Shown here piece after piece: positions 47,291 through 59,649 of a stretch of 64,000 nucleotides of DNA. The notes under the pieces are model-generated. The model was not told where the DNA came from and made no database searches. It worked only from the letters and a program-made list of their open reading frames with translations. Source of the DNA: Trichopria drosophilae (taxonomy: Eukaryota > Arthropoda > Insecta > Hymenoptera > Diapriidae); NCBI GenBank assembly GCA_030407085.1, contig CM059587.1, positions 24,649,001 to 24,713,000 on the forward strand. The letters are read 5' to 3'. A program made the translations under genes and the position numbers. Numbering within the stretch: the first letter of the stretch is position 1; each line of letters opens with the position of its first letter.

Positions 47291-49420
47291 CTATTATGAG
47301 TCACACCAAGCATGTTTTTAAGCGCAAATATTAATTTCTATGTTTTCGAGTTCGCTAATTACGAATCTGACCTCAAAATTTAAGAATTCAAAATGGCGGA
47401 TTCAAGATGGCCGAAAAAAGTAAAATCAAGTCTCTTAAGGTGAAACTGGGTACCCGGGGGGTTTTCGTAATCGCTGATTACAAATCTGGCCTCGGAGAAT
47501 TTTGAGAATTCAATATGGCGAATTCAAGATAGCGAACTAAAATGTTATTTTTTATGATACTTGCAATTATTAGCAGTTGAAATTAATGTAGATTATCACT
47601 TAATGATGTCCCGAAGAAAATGCAATGCGTACGTTTGCGCGGCAATGCGAGGCATTTTTTAAAATCATGTTTAAAATTTCATTATCTTTATTTTCGTTAA
47701 CTGTAATCTTAATAACTCAATAACTCAAAATCTAGAGCTCATTTTTATAATCTGTGGAGTGGTTTTAGTACCTTTCGAAATACTTAATGAAACATGAATA
47801 CCTTATTTTTCTCATCTATTATGTGTTTACTCATAAGTATAATTATAAGTTTTGAATATTTAAGAACATTTTTTTCAACCTTGTACTCAACGACTACTTT
47901 GAACTACTCTAAGTAATTATAATCGAATATTTTAGCAATATAAGTCACATATAGTGATAGATTAGCTAATAATCATCTGAACTATACATACTTTTACATA
48001 ATTTCTCACACTTTCATTTTTTACGCTATGTCCGGGCTTATACTTTAGTTCGATCCACTGTGCCACGTGGGCTTGGGATCCAAAATGGCCGACCGGCCGG
48101 AAAAAGCGCGCATCGCGTCCTTGGTATCTTCGTTATTTCCTTTATTAAGCACGTCCATATACAAATATCGTAACGGCCCTCTTTCTCTCCGCCGCTCTTT
48201 CTCTTCCGCGCGGTCGAGTTAAACGGCTCGTTACAGCTGGTCGGTTATTAAAAACACTATTCTCCGGTTGAACCCGACAAACTGAAGTGTTTTACTTTTA
48301 CCGAGTAATGGCTGTTAATATTGCGATCTAACTCTCTAATGAATGCGTTTATTTTACATATCATATTGTTACGTGATGAGTAATAGTACATTATGTGTCA
48401 AGGGCGCAATTATCGATCATTGACGATTGTGAAGTTTGTCGCCCGAGTGAAGCGAGGGTACCAATCACATGCGTCGGAGATCGAGATTTTGCCCGGGACC
48501 AATAATGAATTTTTTGATCCGATTGTCGTAGCACTCGATAATTCGCGGTCGAAGGTTTTGCCCTAGGCCGAGAAATCGAGTTTTACGGCCGTAGGATCAC
48601 AAAATATATTTGATCAGTTAGAAATAAGAGGTATTGAATTCGATTTATTACGCTCTCGTGTATACGAGCAAAAATGCATTCGTACCAACAACGTAAACTT
48701 TTCCGATCATCTAACAAAATATATATCTTTTTTCAGTATACACACTTTAACACGCATAACACGTATTGTTCCTCCTACGTAAAAATGATTTTTGTACTGG
48801 GTAATTAACATTTTTCTGATTGATCGTTGAGCAAGGCTCTTGGCTAAAGTCTGAATACTACTTAAACAAAGAAAATATTAATTTATTGTAGAAAGCTAAG
48901 AATTGTTTCTTGTTGGAACGACTGGCATCATCACAACGGGGTGAAATTGAAATGCGAAATGCGACTATCTTGCCGTAAAATAAGCAAAAATGTACTCGGA
49001 CTGCAGAAGTGGTAGAAATCCCTGCTTATCACTCATTGTTCTATAGAATGCAATGCCTCAGGGAAAATTACATGTATCACTGCTATTAATAATTGGAGCA
49101 TGAAGTTGAATAACGATATGCTTTACACATTTGCATAAAAGACTCGACAAATGAGGAAATTACACACGCTTATGTTCAAAACACGCATAATTCGATTGTT
49201 TAAGCCGTGTACTATATGTGTGGTTCTAATTAGCGGGTTTCTCACTTCTTACCGAATTGCAGCTAGGTTTTACTTATTTAGCGCCTAATTAAGCTTCGTG
49301 TTTTGAGTTCTTTTGTTTACTGTACTTTTATTTGTAAACATACTCTATATGACGGAGTTTATGTAGGCACTATTGTAAACATCATTATTTACTAAAAACT
49401 TATTCATATATATATATAAA

Positions 49421-49672
49421 TGTCAGACTGTAATAATTATACTTCAATATACTGATGTTTATTTTATTCGGCAAATTAACCCAAACTCAAGTTAATGTAC
49501 CAAATTAAAAATATCTATATAATATATAAATATAAATATATATATTATTAAAAGTGTTGTAATTGGATAAGGGGAAATAGGTTTTTAATTTGGTACATTA
49601 ATTTGAGTTTGGGTTAATTTGCAAAATAAAATAAACATCATCATATTCAAGTATAATTATTACACTCTGACA
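49421..49672. mobile_element. 252-bp foldback MITE, 91-bp arms
   Basis: The left arm 49421-49511 (TGTCAGACTGTAATAATTAT, then AAATTAACCCAAACTCAA, TACCAAATTAAAAA) is inversely repeated at 49582-49672 with about nine mismatches. The centre is a (TA)-rich run followed by unique sequence. No coding region. Confidence 0.7.
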
Positions 49673-51484
49673 TTTTTTATTCTCTTTTGCTTTTCATAAA
49701 TTTACAACTCAAAATGCCTGAATTCGGCATAATTTCAACGCTAAATTTTACTCGGTGCATTAAGTGCTTTTGTTTACCTGGCCATTTCGAACTGTAGGTC
49801 CAGGATTGAGAACAATTTTCGAAATATTTTTTGTGTAAAACTAGACTGATACTAGTTTGTTTCAAGTTTTTCTGTCTGATGCCCGATTACTGTCTAGAAA
49901 ATTGATTTCCTTCATTTTACCAGGATTAAATTGCCATAAATATTTTAAACTTCATTTTTATAATAGAATTATAGATGAACCGTTATATTGAAATATTTCA
50001 TATAGTCTACATACTACTACAACTTTTAATATACTATAAGGTGTAACCATTTTATAACGATATATTTACATGTATATCTCAATAGTAACAGAGAAATATA
50101 ATTTAGAACAATATTCTGTTTATAATTTTAAATATTTTTAAAATTAAGGAAATAAATTGTAGGAAAATATGAATAAACAGATACTGTGTTATAACAATAA
50201 GTATGCAGTAGTATGTATAGTTGAAATTTCAATTAAAAATTAATATTTACTAAAGTTAGGAAAATATAATCTAAATGACCATAACATTTATAAGACTAAG
50301 AGATAACAATACGTATAACAAACGAACTCGATAATGAAATAGAAGTAAAAAACGTGAAAAAAGTTTAACTAAGGCAAATATTGAAAAAAATGAATAAAAT
50401 CTAAACCATGTGAATCTACAACGAATCAATGACAGTAAAAATAATCTAACGCTGAATGAAAAACAGAAAATTTATATCTGCAACGTTCCAATTGATCTTT
50501 CGTTTTCATCATTTAACAAGACCAAGGTCAACTTTCACTTTCCTACGTTATATAACAAAAAACTCGCAGTCTCCATTTTGAAGTTGAAAATTGTTTTATT
50601 TAATTTTAACATTAAAAATATTGATCATTTATTTTAAGGTCGGGAATTTGTTTTTTTTTCACTTTCAACGTGTTTTACAAGTATCCCTTATAAACCGACG
50701 TGCTTACGCCTCGGGCCATGAAGCTTGAACTGCTCCCTAGTATTATGCATCTATTTTACAACAGTTCTGCCACATACCATTTTATAATTACATTTTATAT
50801 GGCTTGTTCAACATGTTCGATATATACTTCGAATTGCGTGCATGAAACGTCATTAATTACATTTTTATTTCGCCATTACATGTTTTAATTGAGTACTTGT
50901 ATATTACAAGGAGAGTAAGTATTTTTGTCTACAAATAGAACAAGATCATTTTTAAAGGGAACGATTTTTATTTTTGATAATTTATTCATATGGCTATGAT
51001 ATATTCATATCGAACAAAAATAAATGTTTCTTCCTGAAACTTTCATAATCTTTTCTACAAGTCCGAATTTTAATCCTTTTAAAGGCCTTTTTTATATTCG
51101 TTTCTGTATCTTGACTTGCTTTATCCTGGAATAACTAATTTCTTGTTATGACATCTGTTCTCTGTTATTGCTGTATTCAGTAGGTCCTGAGCTGTAGCGC
51201 GAAGAAGGAAACAATTCATTTTCTAGTTTCCACATAGAAGTGAGGTACTTTTCTCATCTTTTGACATCATATTACTAATTTTTGTCGATATGGAATCGTA
51301 TTAAATATTGACTGTTATTCCCAGCGAATTATAAAGAACTAACTTATTCATTTCTTATTTTTACCGGTTTCTTTTTAGGATGTAATGAAAAATAAATACA
51401 TCCAGATATAATGCAATAAATTAATTATAAACGATTGTGCGAGTTATTGCAAAGAAAAGTAATTTTATTTTCTAAACTTCAAAG

Positions 51485-51589
51485 GCCCGTCACTCAAATT
51501 CTAAGCCTGAGATGCAGTTTTGGTATAGGAACCTTTTGTTTAAAATATCATGGAGAACCACCTCTTTAACCCAGTTCTTGGACACCCTG
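51485..51589. mobile_element. Lone end of a CAGGGTG-type TA element
   Basis: The text GGAGAACCACCTCTTTAACC, then GGACACCCTG|TATATATA has the same CACCCTG|TA end and TA-rich flank as the complete elements at 33992 and 53583. The other end was not found, so only a fragment remains; its left limit is uncertain. Confidence 0.35.
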
Positions 51590-51819
51590 TATATATAAAA
51601 TTTTTTGTCCTCACTGACTGACTCATTCACTGATCATCAACACACAACCGAAACGGTAAAAGCAGAAGGCTCAAATTTTGATAGTAACTTCAGTTGGTGA
51701 CGAAAGTGAGCACTAAGGCTGCTTTTTGCAAAAGTCCCACTGGAAGGTCATCAAACTGGGAGTCAACGGTTATATAAGGAAAATTTTATTTTTTACGCAA
51801 TCGCGTTCGGATTCGGTAT

Positions 51820-51927
51820 GTTATCACCGATGATGACGATGATGATGACAATGATGACGATGATAACGATGGCGACGGCGATGTTGATGATAATGAAGAG
51901 GCCGACGACAACGATGATGACAGCTAG
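51820..51927 (+). repeat. GAT/GAC trinucleotide microsatellite
   Basis: Over 100 bp of interrupted GAT/GAC triplets (with AAT, GGC, GTT interruptions) occur, open in the Asp-rich frame up to a TAG at 51925-51927. No ATG or upstream coding context is seen, so I take it as a microsatellite rather than an acidic protein tail. Confidence 0.55.
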
Positions 51928-52822
51928 TCTAAAATAAACATATAGCTTGTCTTATTTTGTATCTTAATGTAATCTGATTTAATATTTAATTTTACTATTG
52001 TGGTACGATGACTGGCTATTTAACTAAGCTTGCGTTGAATATTTCTTTGTGATATTGGATTCTTAAAACAAATGACTTTGTTTTAGTATAACATTTTAAG
52101 TTTAAAAATTATTGATTATTTAGGGTGTATTTTTTTGAAGTGCTAAAATAATATATACATAATATAAACATCAGGAAATAGAAATTTATTTTATTTACTA
52201 AAAAGTTATTTTTGGCTTCTGGTTTATTAATAGCACATTCGTGCAACTTGCTGCCGTAAGTGCGCAAGTAGTAATGGTTCGGTACTCGTCGATCTCAAGT
52301 AGTAATCGTCAAAAATAATCAGCCGGCATCCTTGGCCTGGACGTTTTGCGAATTTATTAAACGAGGCATTATATTTTTTTTGTGTACACTCATTCTATAT
52401 AATTATTCTAATGAAATAAACTAGTGCAGAAATAGTTGGTATTAAAATAAAAATATGTTGTTTAAAACGGAAGGAGTTGCGCCGGTATTCATATATAATT
52501 TCGAGAATAATCGAAATATTTCAAAAACGAAGAATTTCTTGCATCGAATTGGTGGTTCTATAAACATCATATTCAACGAGAAATAGAGAAGGCGTCCATA
52601 TAATGAACAAATAAAAATTGGATTGTTGCTATATTCTTCTAATTTTTCTAACTGAATCACTTCTAATGTCAGAAATTTATCTGATCAATTAGAAGTATAG
52701 CAAATAAAGTTTTTTTATGATAGTAAAGATGCGATCTGTAGAATTGTTTTTAGATTTTAGGAAAAAATGGGACTATTAAATCTCTTCATTGCATCTTTTC
52801 AAAAAAATGACCCTACATGTAA

Positions 52823-52875
52823 ATACTCTCTTAAAGAGTATGGATCAATTTTCACTCCATTAAGAGTGAGGTTAC
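52823..52875. repeat. Fragment of the ACTCTCT-TIR element
   Basis: ATACTCTCTTAAAGAGT, then TTTTCACTCCATTAAGAGTGA resembles the ends and CACTC subterminal repeats of the element at 20257-21569. Only this piece is present. Confidence 0.4.
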
Positions 52876-53582
52876 ATTCCAAGAATATTTTTGATACGTT
52901 AAATAGAGTTTTAAAGATACATTAAATAGACGCATTTATGAAAACTTAACAACATCCAGATACTTGAAGTTTTAAAGCACACGATAAAATATTACCATTT
53001 TTAAACATTTAAAAATTGCCATGTTAGTTTCTCGTGAATTGTCTTACTGACTTATTCTACTGAATCGATATTTTAAGTGTATACTTCCAAATGCCGTCTT
53101 TAAATGTTTGCTGACGTCCCATTTTCGTGTCATTCCAATATGCCCACGACGCGTCGTAGTTAAGATATTATTAAGTACGTCAAAAATGACAGGGATTTTG
53201 AAAGCACCAACATATTGTGACGGAGAATGTCTCTTGCTTTACGTATTAATGTCCATATTAATTATGTGATAGGAAAAATGCAATATGAACGTACACCGTC
53301 GTCGAAAGCTATCTTGTCACTTTAAGATATACGATCATTTTCTTGATTCAATTCAATTATTATCTGCATTTTTAATTCACATTTCAATTAAAGATCATAT
53401 GATGAAGTGCGGCTTATGATTGATTCTTATGTGAAATTATATGTGTTTTGTAAATAAACGTGTAAATACGACTTTGCACTTTTCGGATTAGTTTTTTATG
53501 TGCTAATTATGACCTATTGGAAATTATGTGTCATATAAATATTTTTAATTATTTTTAGAAGACGCAAAATTACAAAATTATA

Positions 53583-54294
53583 CAGGGTGTACGAAAAGTC
53601 CCGGGACGGTTGAATAACTTTCGAAAGAATAAAAATTTCAAAAATCGCCGAAACACGTGATTCGATTTTTCAAACAAGCTATCTTTTGAGGGGGGGTTCA
53701 ACCTCAAGGGGGGCGGGGGGCACGAGGGGGGCCAAAAATCTTAAATGGCAACATGGTTTGAGTGGGGGCTCATTTGAAAGGTATTTTCGAGATGAAATCA
53801 GATCACTGGTCATAGAGGGCGCTGCGATCATTTTTCGCAGAGATTTTTGACTTTTTCAGATCTTAGACGTACTAACGTTTGAAAAAATGAAAATTTCGAA
53901 GTCGCCGAATCGTGTAATTCAATATTCTTAAAAAACTTAAAAAACTTAAAATCGTGTAAAACAATATTCTTAAACGGGTGTCAACCCGTTTCTGAATGTT
54001 GCATTGAAAAGCTCTTTTACTTGTATCTCTCCGAAAAATGATCGCAGCGCCCTCTATGACCAGTGATCTGAATTCGTCTCGAAAATACCTTTCAAATGAG
54101 CCCCACTCAAACCATGTTGCCATTTAAGATTTTTGGCCCCTCTCGTGCCCCCCGCCCCCCTTGAGGTTGGGGGGCCGAAACCCCCTCTCAAAAGATTGCT
54201 TGTTTGAAAAATCGAATCACGTATTTCGGCGATTTTTGAAATTTTTATTCTTTCGAAAGTTATTCAACCGTCCCGGGACTTTTCGTACACCCTG
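53583..54294. mobile_element. 712-bp TA-flanked foldback element (CAGGGTGTACG ends)
   Basis: TA|CAGGGTGTACGAAAAGTCC and GGACTTTTCGTACACCCTG|TA are exact complements. Arms of about 260 bp (53583-53840 and 54033-54294) match nearly throughout, including GAGGGCGCTGCGATCATTTT. G/C homopolymer-rich patches (GGGGGGCGGGGGGC) lie in both arms. There is no transposase. The minus ORF at 53872-54123 lies in the spacer and right arm and is not a gene. Confidence 0.78.
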
Positions 54295-54296
54295 TA

Positions 54297-57200
54297 TAGG
54301 GTAAATTAATTTAAGGTTGCAAATAGATTTAAAAACTCGGTAATCTGTGGATCTTGCTTGTTATTTTGCATGACTGCAAATGAAAATTATTTTATGTTAA
54401 CTACAGATTCTATGAAGTGTAATTAGTTCATTAGTAATTGTCTGTTCATACGAAATTATTTCATCAGAAAACGTCGTTTCGTGCATCTAACATAAATCAT
54501 TTGAATAATTATTTATGAAAATATTGATGTAATGAATGAAAACAAATATAACATGTAATGTTCAAATGTAGTTTGGTCTATTTTGTCTGCATTTAATTAA
54601 TGGTTTACAACATATACTGATAATCTCGATAATGACAGTTTTAAAATGTAGTTTAGAACTTGGTACTAAAATATCGGTACACGTTAATCTCAGAAACTTT
54701 TACATTTTGATTTACGGTGCATTTTTTGTTAATTATGCTTTTAAAAATTGAAGTTTACTGAAAATATGTGTCAAGCACTATTCCGCACACGTCACTGATT
54801 TTATTTAAGTACGAAATTTATATCTTCCCTCCCGAAGGATGTAGTAAAAACCTTGTTGTGGCAAATATTTTATATCACACTGCAAATTTTGTAATTTTGT
54901 TGAATGTCATTCTTGAAGATAATAAACCAGATGGAGGATGTGTTAGTGTATGTTCAAACGCGTGTGTAAGTTATAAATGCCTATCTGCAATTATTTGAAA
55001 CACTATTTTTTATTTCTTAATGACTAAGATATGAAAAATTAGTCGACTGTCCATGAAATCAATTTTTTTACAGGCGAATAAAAATTACATGTGAATGACA
55101 TGTATTTGAGAAATGGCGAATGAGTAATTGTAATAATTATAGATTTTATAAGTTATCTTTTTGAATTTTATCAAATATTTTCTTTGACGTGTGGTTTCTT
55201 TGACCGTAGATTAAAATATATAATGTAGTTATGTCGGTGTGTCGGTTTTTTTTTTTAAATAAAAAAACACTTTTCTTGAAAAAAATGTATTTATTTTCTA
55301 CGTTTAAGCCTCTTGTGGGCCATCTTCAGGACTGATTACAATGTTTTGTAACCAGTTGTGTAATTGTTGAAGTTTACAGTAATTGTTGTAAAAAACCTAC
55401 TTAGATTCTTTGGACAACTTTGAGCGAAAAATGCCTCATTGAATATTTGTGAAATGTATATAGTTTCGGAGATAAACATGTGAAATTTTGACATTTTTTA
55501 AATTCGAGGTTTTTATTTCAGAAAGTATACATTTTAAGAAAGATTATAAAGAGATATTTTTTTTCTATCGAATTGGCCGAGGAATCTATGTTTGGGTCAT
55601 TCTCCCAAAAAGAACAAATTCAAAATTAAGATTTAATTAAAAAAAGATAAATTAAACACTCACATTATAAATAACGTTGTACAATGCGCGGTTATAATTT
55701 CTATGAGCATTATTTTTTACTCCATTGCATCCTAATACTGGAGGTAACAAAGTGGAATTTCCATTATGCTTTTCGGCTCCAAAATAAATTGATTTTATTA
55801 TTAAAAAAAATACTCTTCATAAACCAAGACTCAGAAGTATTTGAGACATTTTATGAAAATAAACAAATATTTAAAGAATTATTATTAAAATTTATCATTT
55901 ACGCACAAAAATTGAGAGTTTACAGAGTGGATCGCGTTATGGAGTTTTATTTGAGTCGATGAACACTGCTAAACTGAATATTGTATTTGTACTGAATATT
56001 TTCTTTATTTTCATCATAATTCGCACTGTCCTTTAATTGCATCAATATTGCAAACATTGTTGTTTACCTGTATACATTGTTCCTATAACACGGTCGTTTA
56101 CATTTATCACGTGTTTTGTGACCGGTTACGGAGTGGATTTCATAATGCCGCACAAATGCAATTTCATTCTATAAAGTCCAAATTTAAATACGTTATCTTA
56201 CCTCGTCGGGAATCACTTAAATATAGAATGACTAATAAATATATATTAATAAAGGATATTATTATAGTGCAGAATGAAGGTAATTAATTTTTTCGGAATA
56301 AAATTTGCTTCATGCAACGGAGTAGAGTTTTACACCTCATGAACTTGAATGTTTCAAATAATATGATATTCCTCATTCTTTTTTTTATATAATCTGATTG
56401 AATGCAGACAAATACTATATCATATGGCAGTAATAATTACACCGGCCCACAAAAAAAATAAAAGTGGTCTGTACTTTTAACCAGTCTCTGTGTATTTTGA
56501 CGAACTGAATCCGAATCTGAAGAAACATCACATTAATGTATGCAAGAAAATTTGGAAAAAAATTTGTCTGACATTTTATATCATATTAATATAAAAAATG
56601 TGACTGGATAAAAGAAATGTTTTCATGTGGCTGTAAAGTCATTAATGAAAATTACTTTTCAGCACTATTTACCAAATATGAAGTAGATTGTTTACAATAA
56701 CCTCCAGGTAGACGACATTTAGGAATGTCCCGCATCATCATTCCGGCTGCAGAAGTATTTCGAGTGTATAATACACTGATCTGCCCCAATAATTTTTAGC
56801 CGCATTCAGTGTTCAAACATTTATGCTTACCTTTACTTTATTATTATTATTATTATACATTATATAAAATCGTAACATTAGTTAGTGAAGTTTGAATAAT
56901 CCCTTTCAAAGTCATCACGGCCATCTCCACACGCACCCGCGCGTACAGGCACACATACACGCAAACATATCTAGCCACACACTTTAACAAATGCCGCCAT
57001 TTTAAATTCCGAATCGACAAAAATCAAAATATGCGAAAGCAATTAAAGCATAAGTAAAATTACCGGGAATACGTTTCTGATAATTAGCCGGCGATCAGAA
57101 ACCGGCATCATAGTGAAAATTGCCTTTAAACAAATATTCGTAGTTAAAAAATCGCTAATTTATCAATATTTTCGAAAAAATGTGTTAAACATCACTTTTT

Positions 57201-57900
57201 GAAAATGTTAACGGTGCTATTCGATAGAACAATCTCAAAACTAGTGAAACGGAGGTCTCTATAGTTAAAAGCTGTGTATTGTATATAGAAAACGATGGTG
57301 TTATCCGTGTGCAAATTGTGCACGTGGGTTACTTTTGGTCATCACGATCGAAATTTCCGGGAATTTTGACCTATTTTTTAAAACTAATTTTTCAAATATA
57401 CTTTTTTAGTTGCATAAATTTTCAGTTTATAATTAAAATTATGAAAACATTCTAAATGAAGTTACACACAGGTTATGTTATTTTTAATTTATTTCCACAA
57501 TTAAAGCTTGTTAAGTAAAGTATCGAATAAAAAAATTAATTTTGCAGGATGCTAATGTTATAATTTTAAGACCCCCGCTACCCTTAGATAATTAACTAAT
57601 TAAGTGATAATCTAGAATGATAACTGCAAGCATCCTGATTTTTTAATTTTTTTTTTATTTTCCAGTATTGTGGATTTTTCATATTCTTATCCGCCATTTC
57701 AGATCCACCATTTTAAATTTAGTAAATCCAATTAAGACTCGTAAATAGCGACCTAGAAAACCTCAAATTCTAAATTGTAATTAATTCATTCTAAGATAAT
57801 TTGTGACAGCCGCTAATTTAAAAATATATTTTATCTCTACTGGCAGTGAAACAAATTATTTAATACCGAAAATTGCGACATTGCGGACGCGACATATTTT
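54297..57900. other. Mostly AT-rich gene-free stretch
   Basis: It contains a probable retroelement 3' tail (55235-55345), two ORFs of 92 and 79 codons at 55684-55962 and 56048-56287 without recognisable domains, an (ATT)n run at about 56837-56855, and AAAATGG-type dispersed repeats at about 57690-57760. No gene is supported. Confidence 0.35.
55235..55345 (-). mobile_element. Retroelement 3' tail, antisense
   Basis: Read on the minus strand the sequence gives CTGAAGATGGCCCACAAGAG, then CTTAAACGTAGAAAATAAAT and A-rich tracts. This 'CTGAAGATGGCC...AAACG...poly(A)' layout is common at the 3' end of non-LTR or Penelope-like insect retroelements. No coding part is present. The family assignment is inference. 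Confidence 0.35.
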
Positions 57901-58212
57901 GGGTCGCATCTCGCGGTTCGCGCTATTTGAGGTCCAAAATAATATTTAAAGGTCTCATCTGACTTTTAAAATTTTGAGGAGGACGTTGTAGGGACCCTAG
58001 CATGACATAAATTAGAAACATCGTGGACAACTTAATGTCGACATTGAGTCGGATGAGAATGACCGATAAGCTAACTGGGTTCGGTTGCACTCATTCTCCC
58101 GCGTGCTCTCGCGAATCTCTTTCGCCGCTCGTGTGCGGGGAGAGTGTTCTCTCGCGGCTTCCTTATATCGCGAATGGGATGCTCGGTGTTGGCGGGGTCG
58201 GGTGCATCCCTA

Positions 58213-58220
58213 TGACGTCA
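58213..58220. promoter_or_regulatory. CRE palindrome TGACGTCA
   Basis: A full 8-bp CREB/ATF consensus lies about 1.6 kb upstream of the Shal ATG and 13 bp before the X-box. Its function is inferred from the consensus and from its place in a CpG-rich promoter-like block. Confidence 0.45.
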
Positions 58221-58232
58221 CTGGTGGCGAGG

Positions 58233-58246
58233 GTTGCCCGGGCAAC
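58233..58246. promoter_or_regulatory. X-box palindrome GTTGCCCGGGCAAC (RFX-type)
   Basis: This is a perfect 14-bp palindrome fitting the RFX consensus GTNRCC-N(0-3)-RGYAAC with symmetric half sites. RFX factors act in neuronal and ciliary genes; use at a neuronal K+ channel gene is plausible but inferred. Confidence 0.45.
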
Positions 58247-59028
58247 GGGGAAGGTTAGCAGTCGGTACGCGGTGCGTCGCCACCGACAGCGTTCCGTAAA
58301 AATCAATTTGGACTCGGGCAAGGTAGGTTGGTAGGTTGGTAGGTAGGTCGGTATATGTTAGAGTCGGGAGCGTGCACGCCGCTTGCGCCGACGGCGACGA
58401 CGTCATCGTGCTCAGGGAGAAAAGCGGAGAGTGGAGGAAGAGCGCCGGCGGGTGGGAGCGAGAGTACGCGAAAGACAGAGATCGAGTCTTGCGGAGCTCA
58501 AGCTCCCGTAAAGCTTTGAAAGCTCCGGCAGTCGCGAGTGGCCAACTCATCGAGCGGGTTGACTCGTGCGTGTAAAAGATCCGTACGCGTGACTATCCGG
58601 TATTGAGAGAGAGGGAGCGGAGTAAAGTTTCGGTTTTCGGTACTCGAAGCTCTCTCGCCGCTCAAACCTTCCGCGACTCTTAGCGAATATACGGGAGCAA
58701 GTGTTTTTCTCTCTCTTCTCTCTCTCTCTCTCTCTCCTCTCTACTACTTTGTCAGAATCATTTTCTTTTCACCTCTCCCGATTTATCCCCCGTGCCGTCT
58801 CCTTAATCCCTCCCCCCGATCCGTCGGTAAGGTGTCGGGGTACTTGACTCATTGGAATCGGTGGGTTCTTGTTATTGTTGTTGCTATTATTGTTATCTGA
58901 CGGAGGATCCGGAGAACTGTGATCGCGCGAGTGAGTGACTTTCGAGGTCTCTGCGTCAGGAAAGTGTGGTGCTGTTGGTCACTTATATGACAGGAACACG
59001 TAGGAACTGTCCAGGCGCGTCGACGATA

Positions 59029-59124
59029 ATGTTTTTCTCGCGCAATCTCATTGGTGTCACAGGAGGTTACAAAATCGCGAAGGCGACGATGTCGGCGTCG
59101 TCGGTGGTCGTCGTGGGTAAGTGA
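59029..59124 (+). CDS. 31-codon upstream ORF in the Shal leader
   Basis: The frame runs from ATG at 59029 (MFFSRNLIGVTGGYK, then a Val/Ser-rich end) to TGA at 59122-59124. It lies 0.7 kb upstream of the Shal start. It is functional only if the transcript starts upstream of it. A GTAAGT at its 3' end (59117) could instead be a splice donor removing part of the leader. It may be a translational regulator or chance; there is no sign of conservation to judge by. Confidence 0.25.
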   Translation: MFFSRNLIGVTGGYKIAKATMSASSVVVVGK

Positions 59125-59612
59125 CGCGACGTGTCGATGCTTCAGCGGCCACGAATACCGAGGATGTTAAGAAGACATAAAATATTCGACCTGGAAGAAC
59201 GAGTTTAAATAGCTGACAATAGAATTGACAGCTTCCAAGAAAGTCGTCAGATTACAACCGAATGAGAAAGAGCGATGATATCGAGACGCGTTGTGTAGCC
59301 AAATAGTGACAGGAGGGAAGACCGAACGACAGAGGAAGTTTTTAGACAGAGAGAAGAGTGAGGCAAAGTATATATTGACAATGTTGGAGGGCAGAATGCC
59401 AAGACGTTATTGGCTGCTGGTACGGCCGCGTGTACCGCGGACATTACAGCTGCGAGGGAGAAGTGCGGTCCATCTCATCGATGTCGTTAATGCGATATCT
59501 CTGAGCATCGGCTGAGCGGTACAGTGCCGCGCTGCGGATTACGAGATGCGAAGATATGATCCTCTCGAGCTTCGATAAGCCAAGGGCTCGCCTAAAAGGG
59601 GAAAAGGTACGA

Positions 59613-59649
59613 AAAAGGCGATCGACGACTAGAGCGTCGATCGCCTTTT
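59613..59649 (+). promoter_or_regulatory. Perfect 15-bp hairpin in the Shal 5' leader
   Basis: AAAAGGCGATCGACG and its exact complement CGTCGATCGCCTTTT surround a 7-base loop (ACTAGAG), 180 nt before the start codon. In RNA this would be a stable stem able to slow scanning ribosomes or bind a protein; as DNA it is also a dyad. I see no T-run suggesting transcription termination. Function is inference. Confidence 0.55.

Larger units (their letters stand above)
47291..53582. other. Repeat-rich gene-free stretch
   Basis: It contains dispersed AAAATGGCGG-type repeats (47385-47545), a GC-rich patch at 48030-48240, a foldback element (49421-49672), a lone CAGGGTG-type element end (to 51589), a GAT/GAC microsatellite (51820-51927) and a fragment of the ACTCTCT element (52823-52875). 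No gene is recognised. Confidence 0.4.

Noticed and set aside
51820..51927. Acidic Asp-rich protein tail
   Set aside because: There is no start codon or coding context upstream; an in-frame stop lies shortly before the repeat, so a GAT/GAC microsatellite is simpler.
56048..56287. Possible zinc-finger fragment (CIHCSYN...H)
   Set aside because: Only one CxxC is followed by irregularly spaced Cys/His; the remaining sequence does not fit a C2H2 finger.
58023..58575. 103-, 110- and 79-codon ORFs on both strands
   Set aside because: They are in the CpG-rich Shal promoter/leader block; CpG-rich DNA yields long open frames on both strands by chance.
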